Program-made: the position numbers and the translations under genes
In this document: in pieces, positions 34,401 to 46,072 of the stretch
How positions within the stretch are numbered: position 1 is the first letter of the stretch
Layout of the letters: every line of letters starts with the position of its first letter
Notes under the pieces: model-generated
The model's database searches: none
The model's input: only the letters and a program-made list of their open reading frames with translations
What the model was told of the DNA's origin: nothing
DNA from: Plantago major
Taxonomy: Eukaryota > Streptophyta > Magnoliopsida > Lamiales > Plantaginaceae
NCBI GenBank assembly: GCA_026545765.1
Contig: CM048840.1
Coordinates: 31,748,765-31,812,764, forward strand
DNA length: 64,000 nt
Direction: 5' to 3'

Positions 34401-37400
34401 AACTGATGTACCTCAAACACGCATATCTGAGCCACGTTATCTCGAAGGCAAAGCTTGCTATATTCAATTGATTCTTCATGCACCAATTTGAATCTGATAC
34501 AAAAATAACAATGATTTGTCGGAATATATAAAGTAATTAAACCTTAAAAGCTCGACACTTCATATGTTGACATGGTAAAATTTCAGAGAACACATTTCCT
34601 TTCACAAAATTTATATTTAAACTGCGGTGGCACTAATTTAAATGTGAAAAGAAAAGGCATACATGAAAAGCATACAAATTAGTTATGCCACAATGAAAAA
34701 ACGTAAGTTCTTTACTTCTTTAAACAACCTAAGGCCGGCATGATGATAAATAAAGCTCAAATAAACTCACTCAACAATTAACAGGCACATACATCATTCA
34801 AGATCTAGAGTGGTCCTCAAAAGTGAAAATATTCAAAATGAACAAGTTCAGCGAATTAAGACTCATACCTTGAATGACGCCAAAATATTGCACAGCCGTC
34901 AACAGGATCGCCAGTGCGCATCTGAAAATTAGATAGTTCCATTACTATTTACTAGTTCATGCATACACCATACTATTCTATAAATGCTCTGGAAGACTTG
35001 GAATTCTAACAAATACAGATTACAGATATATACACAAATGATGTGTGTGATTGTCACGCACGCATACACACAAACTTCACCAATCAGATCAGAAGTATAA
35101 TATAAGGAGCCCAATGTCTAGTGTAATAAATGTCCAGACATCCAGTATACTACATCAAAGCCAGGCACCCACCAACAGGAAGACCGAATAACAGCTTATT
35201 GAATAATAATTTATTGAATTTCTTTAGCTTTACCTTACCAACACCCCAAAGAAACAATTCGATCTTCAGACTTTAGTTGAAAGGAAAAATATTAAGAAGT
35301 ACTGGATAAAAACATTTTCACATAATCATATGACAAACAAGTCTACATTATAATTTGCTATGGTTAGTACGACGATCATCAATTTAGAGGTGAGACCATC
35401 ATAAACTAGATGAGAATTAATAATTTCTTAGGGAGAAGCACGTGGTAGCAATTAAAACTCTGGCATCATCCTATTCTCAGCATTTCATGTTCCAGGGTGA
35501 GAATCAGCTTGCAACCCCAGTATCATAATTCTCAAATGCTAGCTTGTGAAAGCTAATTGCATATTGGGTTAAAACTATTTTGAAATCTCAATTAACTGAA
35601 AATAATTGGACTGCAACAATACTTGGAGATATTCAACACTTTGACATAATACACAATACCAGTCTTCTGCCTTACATCTCACCTGGGAAACACTAGGTCT
35701 GAATTTAGTCAATTTACAAATGACCAAACCAATACTCCAATTCGGTAAACTTCAAGATTCTAACCTTCCAAATCCCAGTGTATCCATGTTGCTTCAAGTC
35801 TTCTTCTATGTCACGAAATCTGTCAACCTCCTGTTTTATTTTTGTAACAAAATGAGAGATCCATATTAAAATGGAGGCCAGGGTCATCAGTAATGTGCAT
35901 CTGTTCTAAGAGGCCCATGAAAAATGAGAAGGAGCTCAAGAAGTCTTACACTTCTCTGTATTCCCCGTTCACCACCTTTCAGGACTATATAACAGTGCCC
36001 CCTGTCCCATTGATAAGACACCATTTGACTTTTGGTTCGTCTTTGACCACGGACTTCTCAACAGTTAATACTGTTAAAAAAATATTTAAACACTATACAC
36101 CATTATTGTGAAGGATCACAAAATTTACATTCCTAGTTTGAGTAGTTCGTGGTCAAAGACAGCACCAGAAGTCAAATGTGAACTTCTTGGTGGGACGGAG
36201 TATGGTTTTTCTATTGCACAAATCGACACATCAAACTCTGACATAGTAAAATGGGAAGAAGATGAACCAGAAACTAAATTAATAACTGGGTACAATATAT
36301 GGGGGATAAGGGCATACATCTGTACCAGGTAGGCAGGTATAGTACAGAAACTTTGCAATAGCCACTTATCAAAATACATATCAAGCTGATAACATAATAA
36401 ACTGGAAGAAGAGTCGGGAATTAAAGTAATAACTGTGCAAACTATACACGAAGCGCAATTGCATAGATCTGCACCGGGTATAAAATGTACATCTTGGAAT
36501 TGCATAGATATGCACCGGGTATAAATTGTACATCTTGGAATTGCATATTTGAACAACTAAATTCCTCAAGACGGATTATCTGGCTATCTGAGTATGCATC
36601 TAACAGACTACATATGCATAACTCAATAATAACCATAAACTATGTGAATACTTATAGACCCTTCGTTCAATCCGTGGCATGATCAACCAGAGCTAAAAAC
36701 TTAAACTAAATTCAGTGCTCAAATATTTGATCAGGTTCGCTAGGTGAAAAAAAATCTTTTTTGGAAATTCTGTGCAACTCTTCCGGAATTTTTCTCCACG
36801 GTAAGAATGCACTTTTGTATGGCTTGATATTCTCTTCCACCAAGAGTTTTTGGCTAAAACATGAAACGTCGTTGTATATGATCTGTAATAGATACATTCA
36901 TAACCAAGGCACATGGCATTACTTTTTTTTTCCTCCCCCCTTAAGATAACACTACTTTGTGATTAGCAGACAACCATTTCATAAAAAGAAATTACATAAT
37001 ACATTACCAACTGACTCAACGAGAAATGTCATTAACTACTACCATGACTTAGCGAAGCAATACATGAAATACTGCTGCTGCCAATATATTGTAAGCTCTT
37101 AGCTTACCCTCATTTACTGGGGATTAAAATTAAAAGCTTAGTTGTTGTATTATACTAAGGAGCAAGTCTCCTGAAAGACATGATTTTCCTCAACAATAGG
37201 AAAATCCACGCCAGTCATCACATTAGTATACATTAGGTGAGTGTGCCAAACATTTAAGTAGGAGGTACATGGTCTTTCCTCATATTCAAAAAAAAATCAT
37301 GACTTTTACAAGAATTTCACTACACTGACAATCACACATAACAATCTAGGAAGAGAAAGATAAAGTCCTTTAAAGCATGAAAGTAACAATATATTCCCCC

Positions 37401-38281
37401 ATCTCCACGATTTGACATGATCTAAACACAAAATCCCTGCAAATTAGAAAAGCAAATAGTAGAGTATACCTGAAAACACAAAATGTCAGGTGACCACAAC
37501 CCAAGCTCAAAGGTTATATTCCTTCTACGCCAATTCCAGCTCAACATATAGTGAGGTATATGGGAGTAGAGCTTCTGATAATGATCAGTGGCCAAGTATT
37601 CAGCCAATACGTTATATGATAGAACAGTGAATTTCTCTGCCAATAAAATACACAATATCAAAACAGACAATATGTCAATATCTATCTATCTACCAATTAA
37701 TAACAAGAAGCAAGCAGCTAAAAAATGCAGCTGACCACATTGAGGAGGTGGCAACAATTTGGCAGGCAGCCACTGGCGGTAATCGGGAGGCCTGGACCTC
37801 GGCCTGAATTGTTGCTGCTGCTGCTGCTTTGGTCTAAACTGGTGTTGGTGCGTATTTTGGGGTCGAAATTGTTGGCGATTCCCATAACCAGGATGGCGTG
37901 GTTGGGGTCTGTAAGGTCCAGGTCGATTAGGCGAGTGAGTTTGGAGCGGAGGAGCGGCGGCATTGTAATTTGGGGGTCTAGGGGAATTGGATTGAAATTG
38001 CGGTGAGGATCCTGATGAATTGTCGCAGTAGCCTCTGTAGCTCCATGGACGGTTTGCTCTCGGCTGTTGAATCCAAAGTGAGGCAGTTGGTTAGTTGAGA
38101 CTTGAGAACAATTTGTGCAAAAGTGAATGACAAAAAACTAGCTGGAACTACAAAGTTAGGTTGTAGAATTGAAAAGATGAGCAGATAATTATGTGATTGA
38201 GGAGATGATTACGTTTGGGTGGTACGACATATCAGCGGCGGCGACGGCGACGGAGCGAAGGGAAGAAGGGTGGCGATTCAT
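28435..38281 (-). CDS. CCR4-6: Carbon catabolite repressor protein 4 homolog 6 (poly(A) deadenylase family), 16 exons
   Basis: Exons, in order: 38213-38281, 37736-38063, 37470-37636, 35765-35830, 34869-34921, 34412-34493, 34255-34304, 32533-32614, 31968-32060, 31802-31834, 31602-31690, 31313-31512, 30723-31084, 30545-30630, 29176-29263, 28435-28512. All phases agree and give 641 residues. An Arg/Pro/Gln-rich N-terminal region (about 24-130) precedes an endonuclease/exonuclease/phosphatase fold: KFTVLSYNVLAEYLATDH, Glu189 in EVDRF, His285 in VVVCNIHVLFNP, Asp324/Asn326 in CGDFNCTPK, and Asp621-His622 in KWGSDHIALVSEF. A long acidic, Ser-rich insert (about 385-545) splits the catalytic domain, as in plant CCR4-6. 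CCR4 proteins are Mg-dependent 3' exoribonucleases acting on mRNA poly(A). The start MNRHPSS is the first in-frame ATG; Met18 is an alternative. Intron 7 has a GC donor. Confidence 0.92.
29421..29829. mobile_element. hAT-like MITE in a CCR4-6 intron
   Basis: Ends CAGGGTCACGTGATT and (complement of the right end) CAGGGTCACATGATT form a TIR. The 8-bp flanks GTGTAGCA and GTTTAGCT match at 6 of 8 positions, an aged hAT duplication. The inside is filled with GGAACG(T/C)GATTC and GCGAAT words. 409 bp, non-coding. Confidence 0.75.
32836..32950. repeat. 57-bp tandem repeat, two copies
   Basis: GGATCCCGGCAGGATAGTG at 32836 recurs as GGATCCCGACAGGATAGTG at 32893; both units end GGGGTAAATGACCAATTTACC-like. 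It lies inside the hAT-like element. Confidence 0.85.
33053..33291. mobile_element. Stowaway-like MITE, family A, copy 3
   Basis: CTCCCTCCGTCCCCGGATTC at the left and GACAGAGGGAG at the right bound 239 bp with internal GAATAAAGTAGGA repeats, the same family and orientation as at 12395 and 19384. It is preceded by a (TA)n tract at about 33032-33048. Confidence 0.9.
35997..36201. mobile_element. Stowaway-like foldback MITE in CCR4-6 intron 3
   Basis: The two halves are inverted copies over about 65 bp: CATTTGACTTTTGGTTCGTC at 36014-36036 is mirrored by CAGCACCAGAAGTCAAATG near 36160-36178. The outer ends CCCCCTGTCCCATTG and GGTGGGACGGAG resemble Stowaway termini. Confidence 0.75.
36459..36540. 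repeat. 41-bp tandem repeat, two copies
   Basis: TTGCATAGATCTGCACCGGG at 36459 recurs at 36500 with two or three differences; the period is 41 bp. Intronic in CCR4-6. Confidence 0.9.
37150..37300 (+). mobile_element. SINE, 3' part, in CCR4-6 intron 3
   Basis: The tail TTAGGTGAGTGTGCCAAACA ... GGTCTTTCCTCATATTCAAA closely matches the tail of the SINE at 53587 (CTAGGTGAGTATGACAAACA ... GGTCTTTCCTTATATTCA). The promoter-bearing head is weak or lost. It ends in an A-run at about 37288-37296. Confidence 0.65.
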
Positions 38282-39245
38282 TGACTAGTCTGTCTCATCA
38301 GGGTGGGAAGACGGTTCTTTTGCTCAAGTCGCTTTTCTGCTACTCGGAGGGATGAGCGTTGGCATGTAAATTTTGGTGAAAATTCGAACTTTTTGATACT
38401 ATAAAAATACTATAAATTGTGTTTAAAAGTAAAATTGTTTATTATATTTTACGTGTGAGGTAGCTTACGATTAGTTATTGGTAATGTGTGAAGTATGTGA
38501 CACGGCTAAAAATGACAAACATATGAAGTCAAGTATGTGACACTACCAATTTTTTACTAAAAATACGTACTAATCCTCCATGCAAGACTTTATACATTAC
38601 TAGAAAAACGAAGATACCTAGTGCACCAGAAATAATAAACATCTTATATTTACACATAAATTACACATTTTGCTACCGTTTTTACCTAAAATTAGGGGCA
38701 ACTCTGATGTATAAAGTTATTCGGGATGCGGAGTAGCTATTTTGTGTTATGACACCTAGATTAGTGAGTGGAAAGCTGTGTGGACTCATATATTACTCGA
38801 ATATCACTACATTGGAGTAATGTCACTGCCCGGCCCAGTCCATACCATCGGTCTAGAATAACAGTAATAGATTGATTGGCTCGCAACTTTAATTCACCAG
38901 ATTTTAACATTGTTCTAATAAATAAATGGAAACCAAATTTAATTGAATTGTGAAGATTTGTGTAAATTAAAAACGGAGGAAGTACTAAATAGTATAGTAA
39001 ATTAAAAACGGATATTGTTCTGACTCATTTAAAATCGCTAGACAAACATGATACGAAGTCTAACTCGATTAAAATTGATTTATAGTTGCATACCAAACAC
39101 TCCGTTAGTAATCAAGTTATACATTTTTTCAGGAAGAATATAAAATCCAAACGATGTTATAATGTGGATGCAGAAAGCCAACAGAATTCTCATCGCATCT
39201 CCTGATCAAAATTCAATCGGAAAAAAGAAGGCAACCAATAATCAC
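38282..39245. other. Upstream region of CCR4-6
   Basis: About 960 bp lie between the CCR4-6 start codon and the Harbinger target duplication. No gene seen. The first 60 bp are rich in CCGTCGCC-like words (5' UTR); the rest is AT-rich. Confidence 0.45.
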
Positions 39246-39379
39246 ATTAGGGTGTGATTGGTAGGGAGTAAGTTGTGTGTTTTGAGGGGTTGACCGGCCA
39301 TTTTGCATTGATTGGTAGTGTTTTCGTGTTTGTGTTTTGTATTTGTAAAGCCCGCATTGGGTTGCGTGCCGGGGTTTGT

Positions 39380-39451
39380 AACCCCTCTATAGATGCGTTT
39401 CGAAACCCCTCAAAAAATTGAGGGGTTTCGAAACGCATCTATAGAGGGGTT
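39380..39451. repeat. Perfect 34-bp hairpin near the Harbinger left end
   Basis: Arm 39380-39413 (AACCCCTCTATAGATGCG...) is perfectly mirrored by 39418-39451 across a 4-base A loop. The unit AGGGGTTTCGAAACGCATCT repeats the subterminal GAGGGGTT words, so it may have arisen by inverted duplication of subterminal DNA. Confidence 0.95.
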
Positions 39452-40378
39452 TTGAAACACAAATACCCCTCAAATTGAACTTGAGAATTCCATTGTACCC
39501 TCCAAACCCTAAATTGAGCTGATAAATCTGAATTTCCCTTCACATTTTCCCTCCATTCTTCATTTCTTCTCTGTTCCATTGAAGGAGGCAACCCTAATTC
39601 TTCACAATCCACCCTACTGAAACGCCAGTAATTCTTCTTCCTTTTGACTCTTTCGATTCTTCCTTGAAATGTTCCATGTGACTCGAATAATCTGAACTCG
39701 TTTTTCTTCACAAGGCAGCTGCATTCCGGCCATAGAGCAGTTCGTGGAGAAATTGGCCTGATTGAAAGGTATATGTTTCTTCTACTCAGTATTCCGTTTT
39801 TTTATGCTCCATCTTAATTTATGGAGGCCCCCTCGAATTTAATGTGTGTCTCTCAACTATATATTTGAAATTGTAATAGAGTTGGTTCGTTACATTAGAA
39901 CTGTTCTAGTTGCTTGAGATTTAGTTAGTGTTCCCTAGGTATTAAAGTTGTCGGAGTACAAGTAGTATTTAATCTTTTTCCAGATTTGTTCATCATCTTG
40001 TTCTATTAGTTAGTGTTCTGTTTTTCATAATCCTTTTCATCATCTTGTTCTGTTAGTTGCTGTTCTGTTTTTGTGGAATTATTGTTCATTGTTCTGTCTG
40101 GCCTGATTTGTGGACTTTAATATGAGTCGAGTATGTTCAATTCTATGATAATTTTCGTGAAAATCCCAAACTATTGTTATAGCTATGGTGTTGACTGAAG
40201 AACTTCGAGCTAAATTAAGGGCATTCATGGTAATATGGTTTGGAATGATGGTGTCTTTAACTTGGTATTACTATCGGCACATGCGGCCTATGGTTAAGCG
40301 TAAGCGTAAGCGACCGCGAAGGTATCGCATGAATCCCAAAAAAAAAAGTACAGGCAACCTACATAAGAAGGCTTACTA

Positions 40379-41648
40379 AGTTGAGTGATGTGGACTGTAA
40401 GAATTCACTTCGAATGGATCGAGAATGCTTCAAATAGTTTTGTACTCTTCTTGAGACAAGCGGTGGTTTATCGGACAGCAAGTACGTGTGTCTGGGAGAA
40501 AAGGTTGCGACATTCCTAGCTATAATTGGCCATCACACAAAGCATAGGGTCGCAATGTTTGCATTTAGACGATCGGGTCACACCGTTAGTCGTTATTTCA
40601 ATGAGGTCCTTAAATGTGTCTTAAGTCTACACGAGATCTTACTAGCGAAGCCCGTGCCTATCCCTATGGACTGTACGGAAGAACCTTGGTCCCATTTCAA
40701 GGTATGATATTGTCTTGTTTAACATTTGTATCACCTTAATATTAATGTTCTATTTGTTCAGTGATTGAAATTGCTCATCTGCAGGGTTGTATTGGAGCTC
40801 TTGATGGTACATATATTAGGTTGGAAGCCCCTTATGAAATTCAAGGGCTGTATCGAAACCGGAAGGCCTTCGTGTCTATACAAGCGTCGTGCTGCTAGGC
40901 GAAGCAGCATTCATAATGTTCTAGGTGTGAGTGATAAAGGCATGAGGTTTACTTATGTTCTAACTGGATGGGAAAGTAGCACGGCTGACCCTCAAGTTCT
41001 TCGAGCGGCACTAAACAGAGAAGAAGGTGGATTATCAGTTCCTAGAGGTAACTAGTGAGATTCTCTAGTTTTTTTTTTTTTTTTTTTTTTTTTGTCGAAT
41101 AACTTGTTCTTCAACAAGCCATCAATAAGAGTTAATTTCCATTTGATTGTTTAGGTAATTACTATCTAGTCGATGCCGCCTACATGAACTGTCCGGGGTT
41201 CCTTCTACCCTTTAGAAAGACTAGATATCGTCTTCAAGATTGGGCTGGTTCTAACCGTCATCCACAAACGGAGAAAGAATATTTCAACCTAAAGTACGAT
41301 GCTGCTAGGAATGTCATTGAAAGGACTTTTGGGCTGCTAAAGAAACGTTTTGGGATTTTGAGGTTCGGATCACACTATCCACTTGACACGCAGAATAACA
41401 TAGTTCTTGCATGTTGTCTGGTTCACAATTTCATAAGGGAAGTGGCAAGTGACGATCTACTAGAAGACATTGCTGATGAAACTTTGCCATTAGAAGAGTT
41501 TGTTCAGGATGAGGACTATGTGGATGATGATGATCCTGAGCCGATTAATTACTTGCGTAAATGCCCAGAATGGAAGTTGTACCGTCGTAACCTAGCTCAT
41601 GAAATATTTTTTTGGTGGAGGAGGAGGCTAGGAGATCCAAACTTTTGA
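40379..41648 (+). pseudogene. PIF/Harbinger DDE transposase (DDE_Tnp_4), damaged
   Basis: Three exons: about 40379-40701, 40785-41047 and 41155-41648, with GT-AG signals. Exon 1 has LSDVDCKNSLRMDRECFK and RRSGHTVSRYFNEVL; exon 2 GCIGALDGTYI with the first catalytic Asp; exon 3 NYYLVDAAYMNCPGF with the second Asp and NVIERTFGLLKKRF with the Glu. The C-terminal LVHNFI is normal. There is an in-frame stop just after RMDRECFK (about 40436) and a frame change near 40880 after YRNRKA, close to another stop, so this copy should not make a full protein. A basic segment upstream (40185-40378) may be an N-terminal extension. The second intron holds a T25 tract (41069-41093). Confidence 0.9.
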
Positions 41649-41893
41649 CGAGAATAAAATAAATCATAGGGAAGGGGATTTTAATTAGATGAATTTTTGT
41701 CTGTCATTCTGGTTTTGTATTAACCAACCATCTTTCCACTAAACTTTGGATTGGTTTTGTTGTATTGACTACAATTTATTGGCTGACTATATGACATGGC
41801 ATTATGTGATTTCAGTTCATTTAGTTGTAATCTCAATATGTTACTTAGCCTGCATTCATCTCTAAAAATACGCCCATTGTTTCTATGATTTAG

Positions 41894-42970
41894 ATGGTTG
41901 AGATCGAAGAACCTGCTTCCGTTGCGGAAACTCAAATGGATGAGCCTGTTCTTACCCAAACACCTAACCCCCCAGCAGCTGCGAAGAAAAATAACATAAA
42001 ATGGACTGTGGAGGAAGACGATGAATTGATCGTCGCAATGAAGAAGGCAAAAGATTCCGGATTGAAAGGCGATAACGGATTCAAGCAGGGAGGTTTCCAG
42101 GAACTACTATTGCTATTAATCCTCACATTAGGAACAGGATCCGGACGTGGAGGGACTATCATAAGCATGTCCTAGCTATCAGGGGGGGGGGGGGAGTGGT
42201 GTGGGTTTGTCCGATTTGAAAAACTGTTTCACTTGTGATGATGCTCTTTGGAAGAAAATCACAAAGGTCCATTTCTATATGAATACGTACCCAGAGAAAT
42301 GACACTTTATTTACTATTTTACTTCTTATTTCAGGATCACCAAGCCATGGAGAATATGAAGGATCGAAGTTGGCCCTATTTTGAAGATTGGTGCTACATT
42401 TGGGGACGAGACGTAGCTACTGACAAGAATTCGAAAGCCTTCAAAGACGCTGCGAAGAAGCTACTAGTGGAGGAAGGAGATCGTGACAATGATGACGAAC
42501 TGGATGAGTTGTACAACATGAGCACTGACGGTGGGGAAGGCTGTGTTACTGCTGATCAAACTAAGAAGAGGGAACGTTATGTGATTCCAGAAATCAACGA
42601 GGCTACTGTCGTGCAGAAACGCGTGAAGGGTAGAGCTGTTGGTCAGTCCGATGTTGCTTTCATGGGTATGATGGAGGGGTTTATGAAGATGGGGAAAGAA
42701 ATTGTTGAGAGCTTGAGGGAACCATTAAAAAAAACAACAATTACGGATCTGGAAGATTTCGATCCCGTTAGTTTCGATCCTGCCATGGCTAAGTTGGAAC
42801 GTGATCTGCTCAAGTATGACATCGGACCGGAACTGAGGTTCCTAATTGGTCTGAAATTAATAGAGAACAAGTCTGTTTTGGGATTTTTTCTAGCCATGAG
42901 TGCAGGTGACCAGGCCGAATATATTGCACGACAAATTGAGGACATGGCTAGTAATCCACCAAGAGTATGA
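41894..42970 (+). pseudogene. Harbinger ORF1: Myb/SANT-like DNA-binding protein, damaged
   Basis: ATG at 41894 opens MVEIEEPASV, then KWTVEEDDELIVAMKKAKDS, the start of a Myb/SANT-like domain (PF12776 type). The conserved continuation (NRIRTWRDYHKHVL) is in another frame, a shift near 42105, followed by a G13 run at 42182-42194 that may be a sequencing or assembly problem. A 3' exon (about 42333-42970) continues DHQAMENMKDRSWPYFEDW through a basic linker to a helical C terminus ending NPPRV. In this superfamily the Myb-like protein binds the transposon ends and helps import the transposase into the nucleus. The 3' exon is open; the 5' exon is broken as written. Confidence 0.8.
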
Positions 42971-43488
42971 TGGTCAAATTAAGCTTCACAAGCAGGTAAG
43001 GAAATTCGTGCTCTAGGCTAATGCCTTTTGTTGTTGTATGATCGTGTTCTAGCACGAAACTTTATAACTCCTATTCATACTTCTTGTGAGCATAATTTGG
43101 GTATTTCCTAGTCTGGGTTGTACGAACTTATATCTAACACTTAGCACGTGTTTTATTTCGTATTCGTGGAACGATATTTAAGGCCTCATTCAACTGCGTA
43201 TAGTTATGGATTGCTTGGATCATAACAATTTGACAAGTCTTGAACTAGAACACCATGCCACTTTTTCATTAACATAGAGAATGTTGCACTCGCAACTTAC
43301 ATAAACTAACTTAGGTAATTGAAACACAAGGGACTACTGTGGACAACCACTTCGGTGACACAACATTAAGTAGCCTACATACACATAGACGATTTAACGA
43401 CACAACCATACGATAACTAGTTCAACAACCCAGAGACATAATAACATAAATAACAAGCATGTGGCAGTGGTGCATGATTAGAAAGTAA
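42971..43488. other. Spacer between the Harbinger core genes and the minus-strand cargo gene
   Basis: No gene is seen. It should hold the 3' ends of the converging ORF1 and minus-strand gene. Confidence 0.4.
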
Positions 43489-44407
43489 CTAGTTGTTATC
43501 CTTTGGGTACTTGGTTATGGTAGCAATCTTACCCACCTTCTCCAAGGGTGAACTAGCACTTGATGATCCTGGTGATATTGTGAAGTCCCAAATCAGCTTC
43601 TTCTTGTGAGCCTTTTTTTCCTGACTTGTTATCCTTGCACGTTCCCATTCACTTTCGGTGATGTACGAAAACCCGGGGGAGCTTTGGGTTGGTGATTGGA
43701 ACTTGTTGGGCAGAGCACCTACGGGTGAGCCAAATGGTACCGGTGACTCGACGATGTTGATGTGACCGGGAGGGGATTTCGGAAAACCAACAAAATTGAC
43801 CTTTGGCATGGGAAACTTGTCAAGATCGTAACACAAAGCACCTTGCACACTTCCTTCGGCATCTTCCGACTCCCCTTTGAGCACGTAAGTGTCGGAAACA
43901 TAGCCAAACTTCTCCCCTTCGAAAAGAACACCTAGGTCACACCACATCGGGTCTCCAATTTGAATATACCGCAGACATCGAGCGTCTTTCTGCGTATTTT
44001 CACCAAAAAAAGCATGAGTTAAATAACATCTAGAGAAACTATATTCTACAAAAACTTTGTCACATGCAAAATAACGTTACAAGTGATAAACAAAATAAAA
44101 CGTAGAAATTTACCTCCACCAGTTTTTCCCATGTGACATGATCTCCAATGAACATGTTTGTTCTCATGCTCCAAGTCAAGCCCGGTTCTTTGAGTAGTCT
44201 TTGGAAAACCAAATGACGCTTGAAAAACTTGTGGATTACATTCTTCACCTCGCCCTTGGTGTAATTCGCACCAAAGTTTTTGCGTAACATTTGCACCATT
44301 CGATCCATCGCCTCGTTTGTTTCTTCAGGCCACTTCCATAGACCTTCGGTTTCCGCAAGACGTTGAAGTCCAACAATCACAGCTTCTTGATGTTCCTTAG
44401 GAAACAT
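43489..44407 (-). CDS. Myb/SANT-like domain protein 1, Harbinger cargo, two exons
   Basis: Exon 1 ends at 44114 (KLVE|GTAAAT) and exon 2 is 43489-43989 (KDARCLRYIQIGD...), phases agreeing. From ATG 44407 (MFPKEHQEAV) the product is 264 residues. The N-terminal half has the pattern of plant Myb/SANT-like (PF12776) domains: GANYTKGEVKNVIHKFFKRH, then LTW, then VTWEKLVE..., and GDPMWCDLGVLFEG. The C-terminal half is Pro/Ser-rich with a short basic KKAHKKKLIWDF segment. An upstream ATG at 44463 (MAPSNKLALAAQD) reaches a stop after 13 codons just before the homologous region, so the N terminus may be damaged or restarted. It is probably a DNA-binding protein; its partner is unknown. Confidence 0.65.
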
Positions 44408-44543
44408 ATGATCGTAAAACAATTAGTCTTGTGCGGCTAAAGCAAGCTTGTTTGAAGGAGCCATTTAGTAATTTTTCTTAGAGAGGAGATGACATTGCCT
44501 TTGCGGTTTAGGGTTGGTGCACTGGAATGTAATGGACTGAGGT

Positions 44544-44555
44544 GTATATTTATAG
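44544..44555 (-). promoter_or_regulatory. Probable TATA box of Myb/SANT-like gene 1
   Basis: CTATAAATATAC on the minus strand, about 80 bp upstream of the first ATG (44463). The same layout is found at the second Myb/SANT-like gene. Confidence 0.5.
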
Positions 44556-44599
44556 AGAACCAACTACCTAGTAGTGAAGTGAAGACAAGTCAAAAATAC

Positions 44600-45870
44600 C
44601 ACCAAACTATCAATTAGGGTTTGAGCGGGAATGCTTCAAATACATAGTGTTTTTTTTTTATTATTCTCCTTCAACGGAAATATAATGAACACCAAATTGA
44701 GTACTTAACCAAACCACATCGCCTTAAACTTTCCTAACACGAACTTGTACGTTTTTTACTTAGTTACGTTGAACAATCCATGAGAAATCTAATTTGTAGA
44801 ATTACAGTTTATCGAATTAGACAATCATATTTGTCGAAATCGTTTTTGAAGTTAAATGTTCCAAAGAGTATGTAATATAAACTTGTCGTTGAATGTCGCC
44901 AAATTTAATCGTCATGATAATATTTTCCTAGATTTTAAAAGTTTCGAATTATAGTTAAGAAATGAACAAAAATTTCCATCACCAAATCACAAAATAATTT
45001 TTGTGTATAGTCACGTAGGTATTGTTAGTACTTATTCTACTAGGTTCATATTTTTCCCGATCCTATTTATGAAAATTTGTTCAAATTAAATTTGTGACGC
45101 GCAAATGTCTTGTGAGTTTTCTCTATATGTCAACATCGAATATATAATCAACAAACATGCGACATGATCTAGCTAATAATAGTTTACCAAAGTTTGGATG
45201 ATTTTTGTAACCTAATTTATTACAATCAAATCTTCGAGATGATAAGGTGGTTAGCTATTACTACTGCATCACTTATTGAATCGAACATTTAGGAAACCTT
45301 CACAGTCCATCTTTCAATTGTTGTAAGGTAGTTTTATTAGCTCTTTCATGATACAAAATAAATTGTTATGGCAATGCAATTAATATTACTACAAAAAGAT
45401 TGTTTCGCATTCTTCAAGCTTGTGTGTCTAAATTTTGATAAGAATGCCTCAAAGATTTAGAAGATTTTTGTTAGTTGAGATTCATTGATTATTTTATTTA
45501 ATATTAATAGAATAGAGCAAGGTCTTATGTTCAGAAGCAACCTTAAATTAAGCTTCTATTTCCTTTTCAGTATAACATTCAAGATTTGCCACCTTTGCAT
45601 GATAAAATATTGGTGTGAAAACAGACAGTCAGAAATCTTTGAATTCAATAGATTCCCAATTAATTTCAAATGGTCAGTAAGATGATAGTGACAATTCTAA
45701 TTGAGTATGAAGTTGAATGAGTTTTGCGAGCAGCCTTGCAAATTTTATTTTTTTTTGCCTGAATCCATGGAAACATAAAACAAAAGGTTGGTTGGGGATC
45801 TTCAATGTAGCATTTATAGTGTCGTAGAACAAGTATACTAAAACCTAGATTGTTTAAAACCAACCGTAAT
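44600..45870. other. AT-rich stretch inside the Harbinger, no gene seen
   Basis: No supported reading frame or repeat. About 1.3 kb of low-GC DNA separates the upstream region of Myb/SANT-like gene 1 from the 3' end of gene 2. Confidence 0.4.
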
Positions 45871-45876
45871 AAAACG

Positions 45877-46065
45877 AACATAGCACAAATACAACATAAA
45901 ATAAAACCTAAGGATTTAATAAAACGTACAAACAACAACCACGTAGTACCATTACATTCCAGTGCACCAAACAACAACCTAAGGATAAAACGTACAAACA
46001 ACAACCCAAGGATAAAATAAAACGTACAAACAACAAACACTAATTGAAAGACAAACAACAAACAC
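45877..46065. repeat. Imperfect repeats of AACGTACAAACAACAA
   Basis: The word AAACGTACAAACAACAA recurs at about 45923, 45980 and 46020, with AAGGATAAAA spacers, just beyond the stop of Myb/SANT-like gene 2. It encloses CCATTACATTCCAGTGCACCA, an exact inverted copy of 21 bp found at about 44516-44536 upstream of gene 1. Confidence 0.75.
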
Positions 46066-46072
46066 TAATTGC

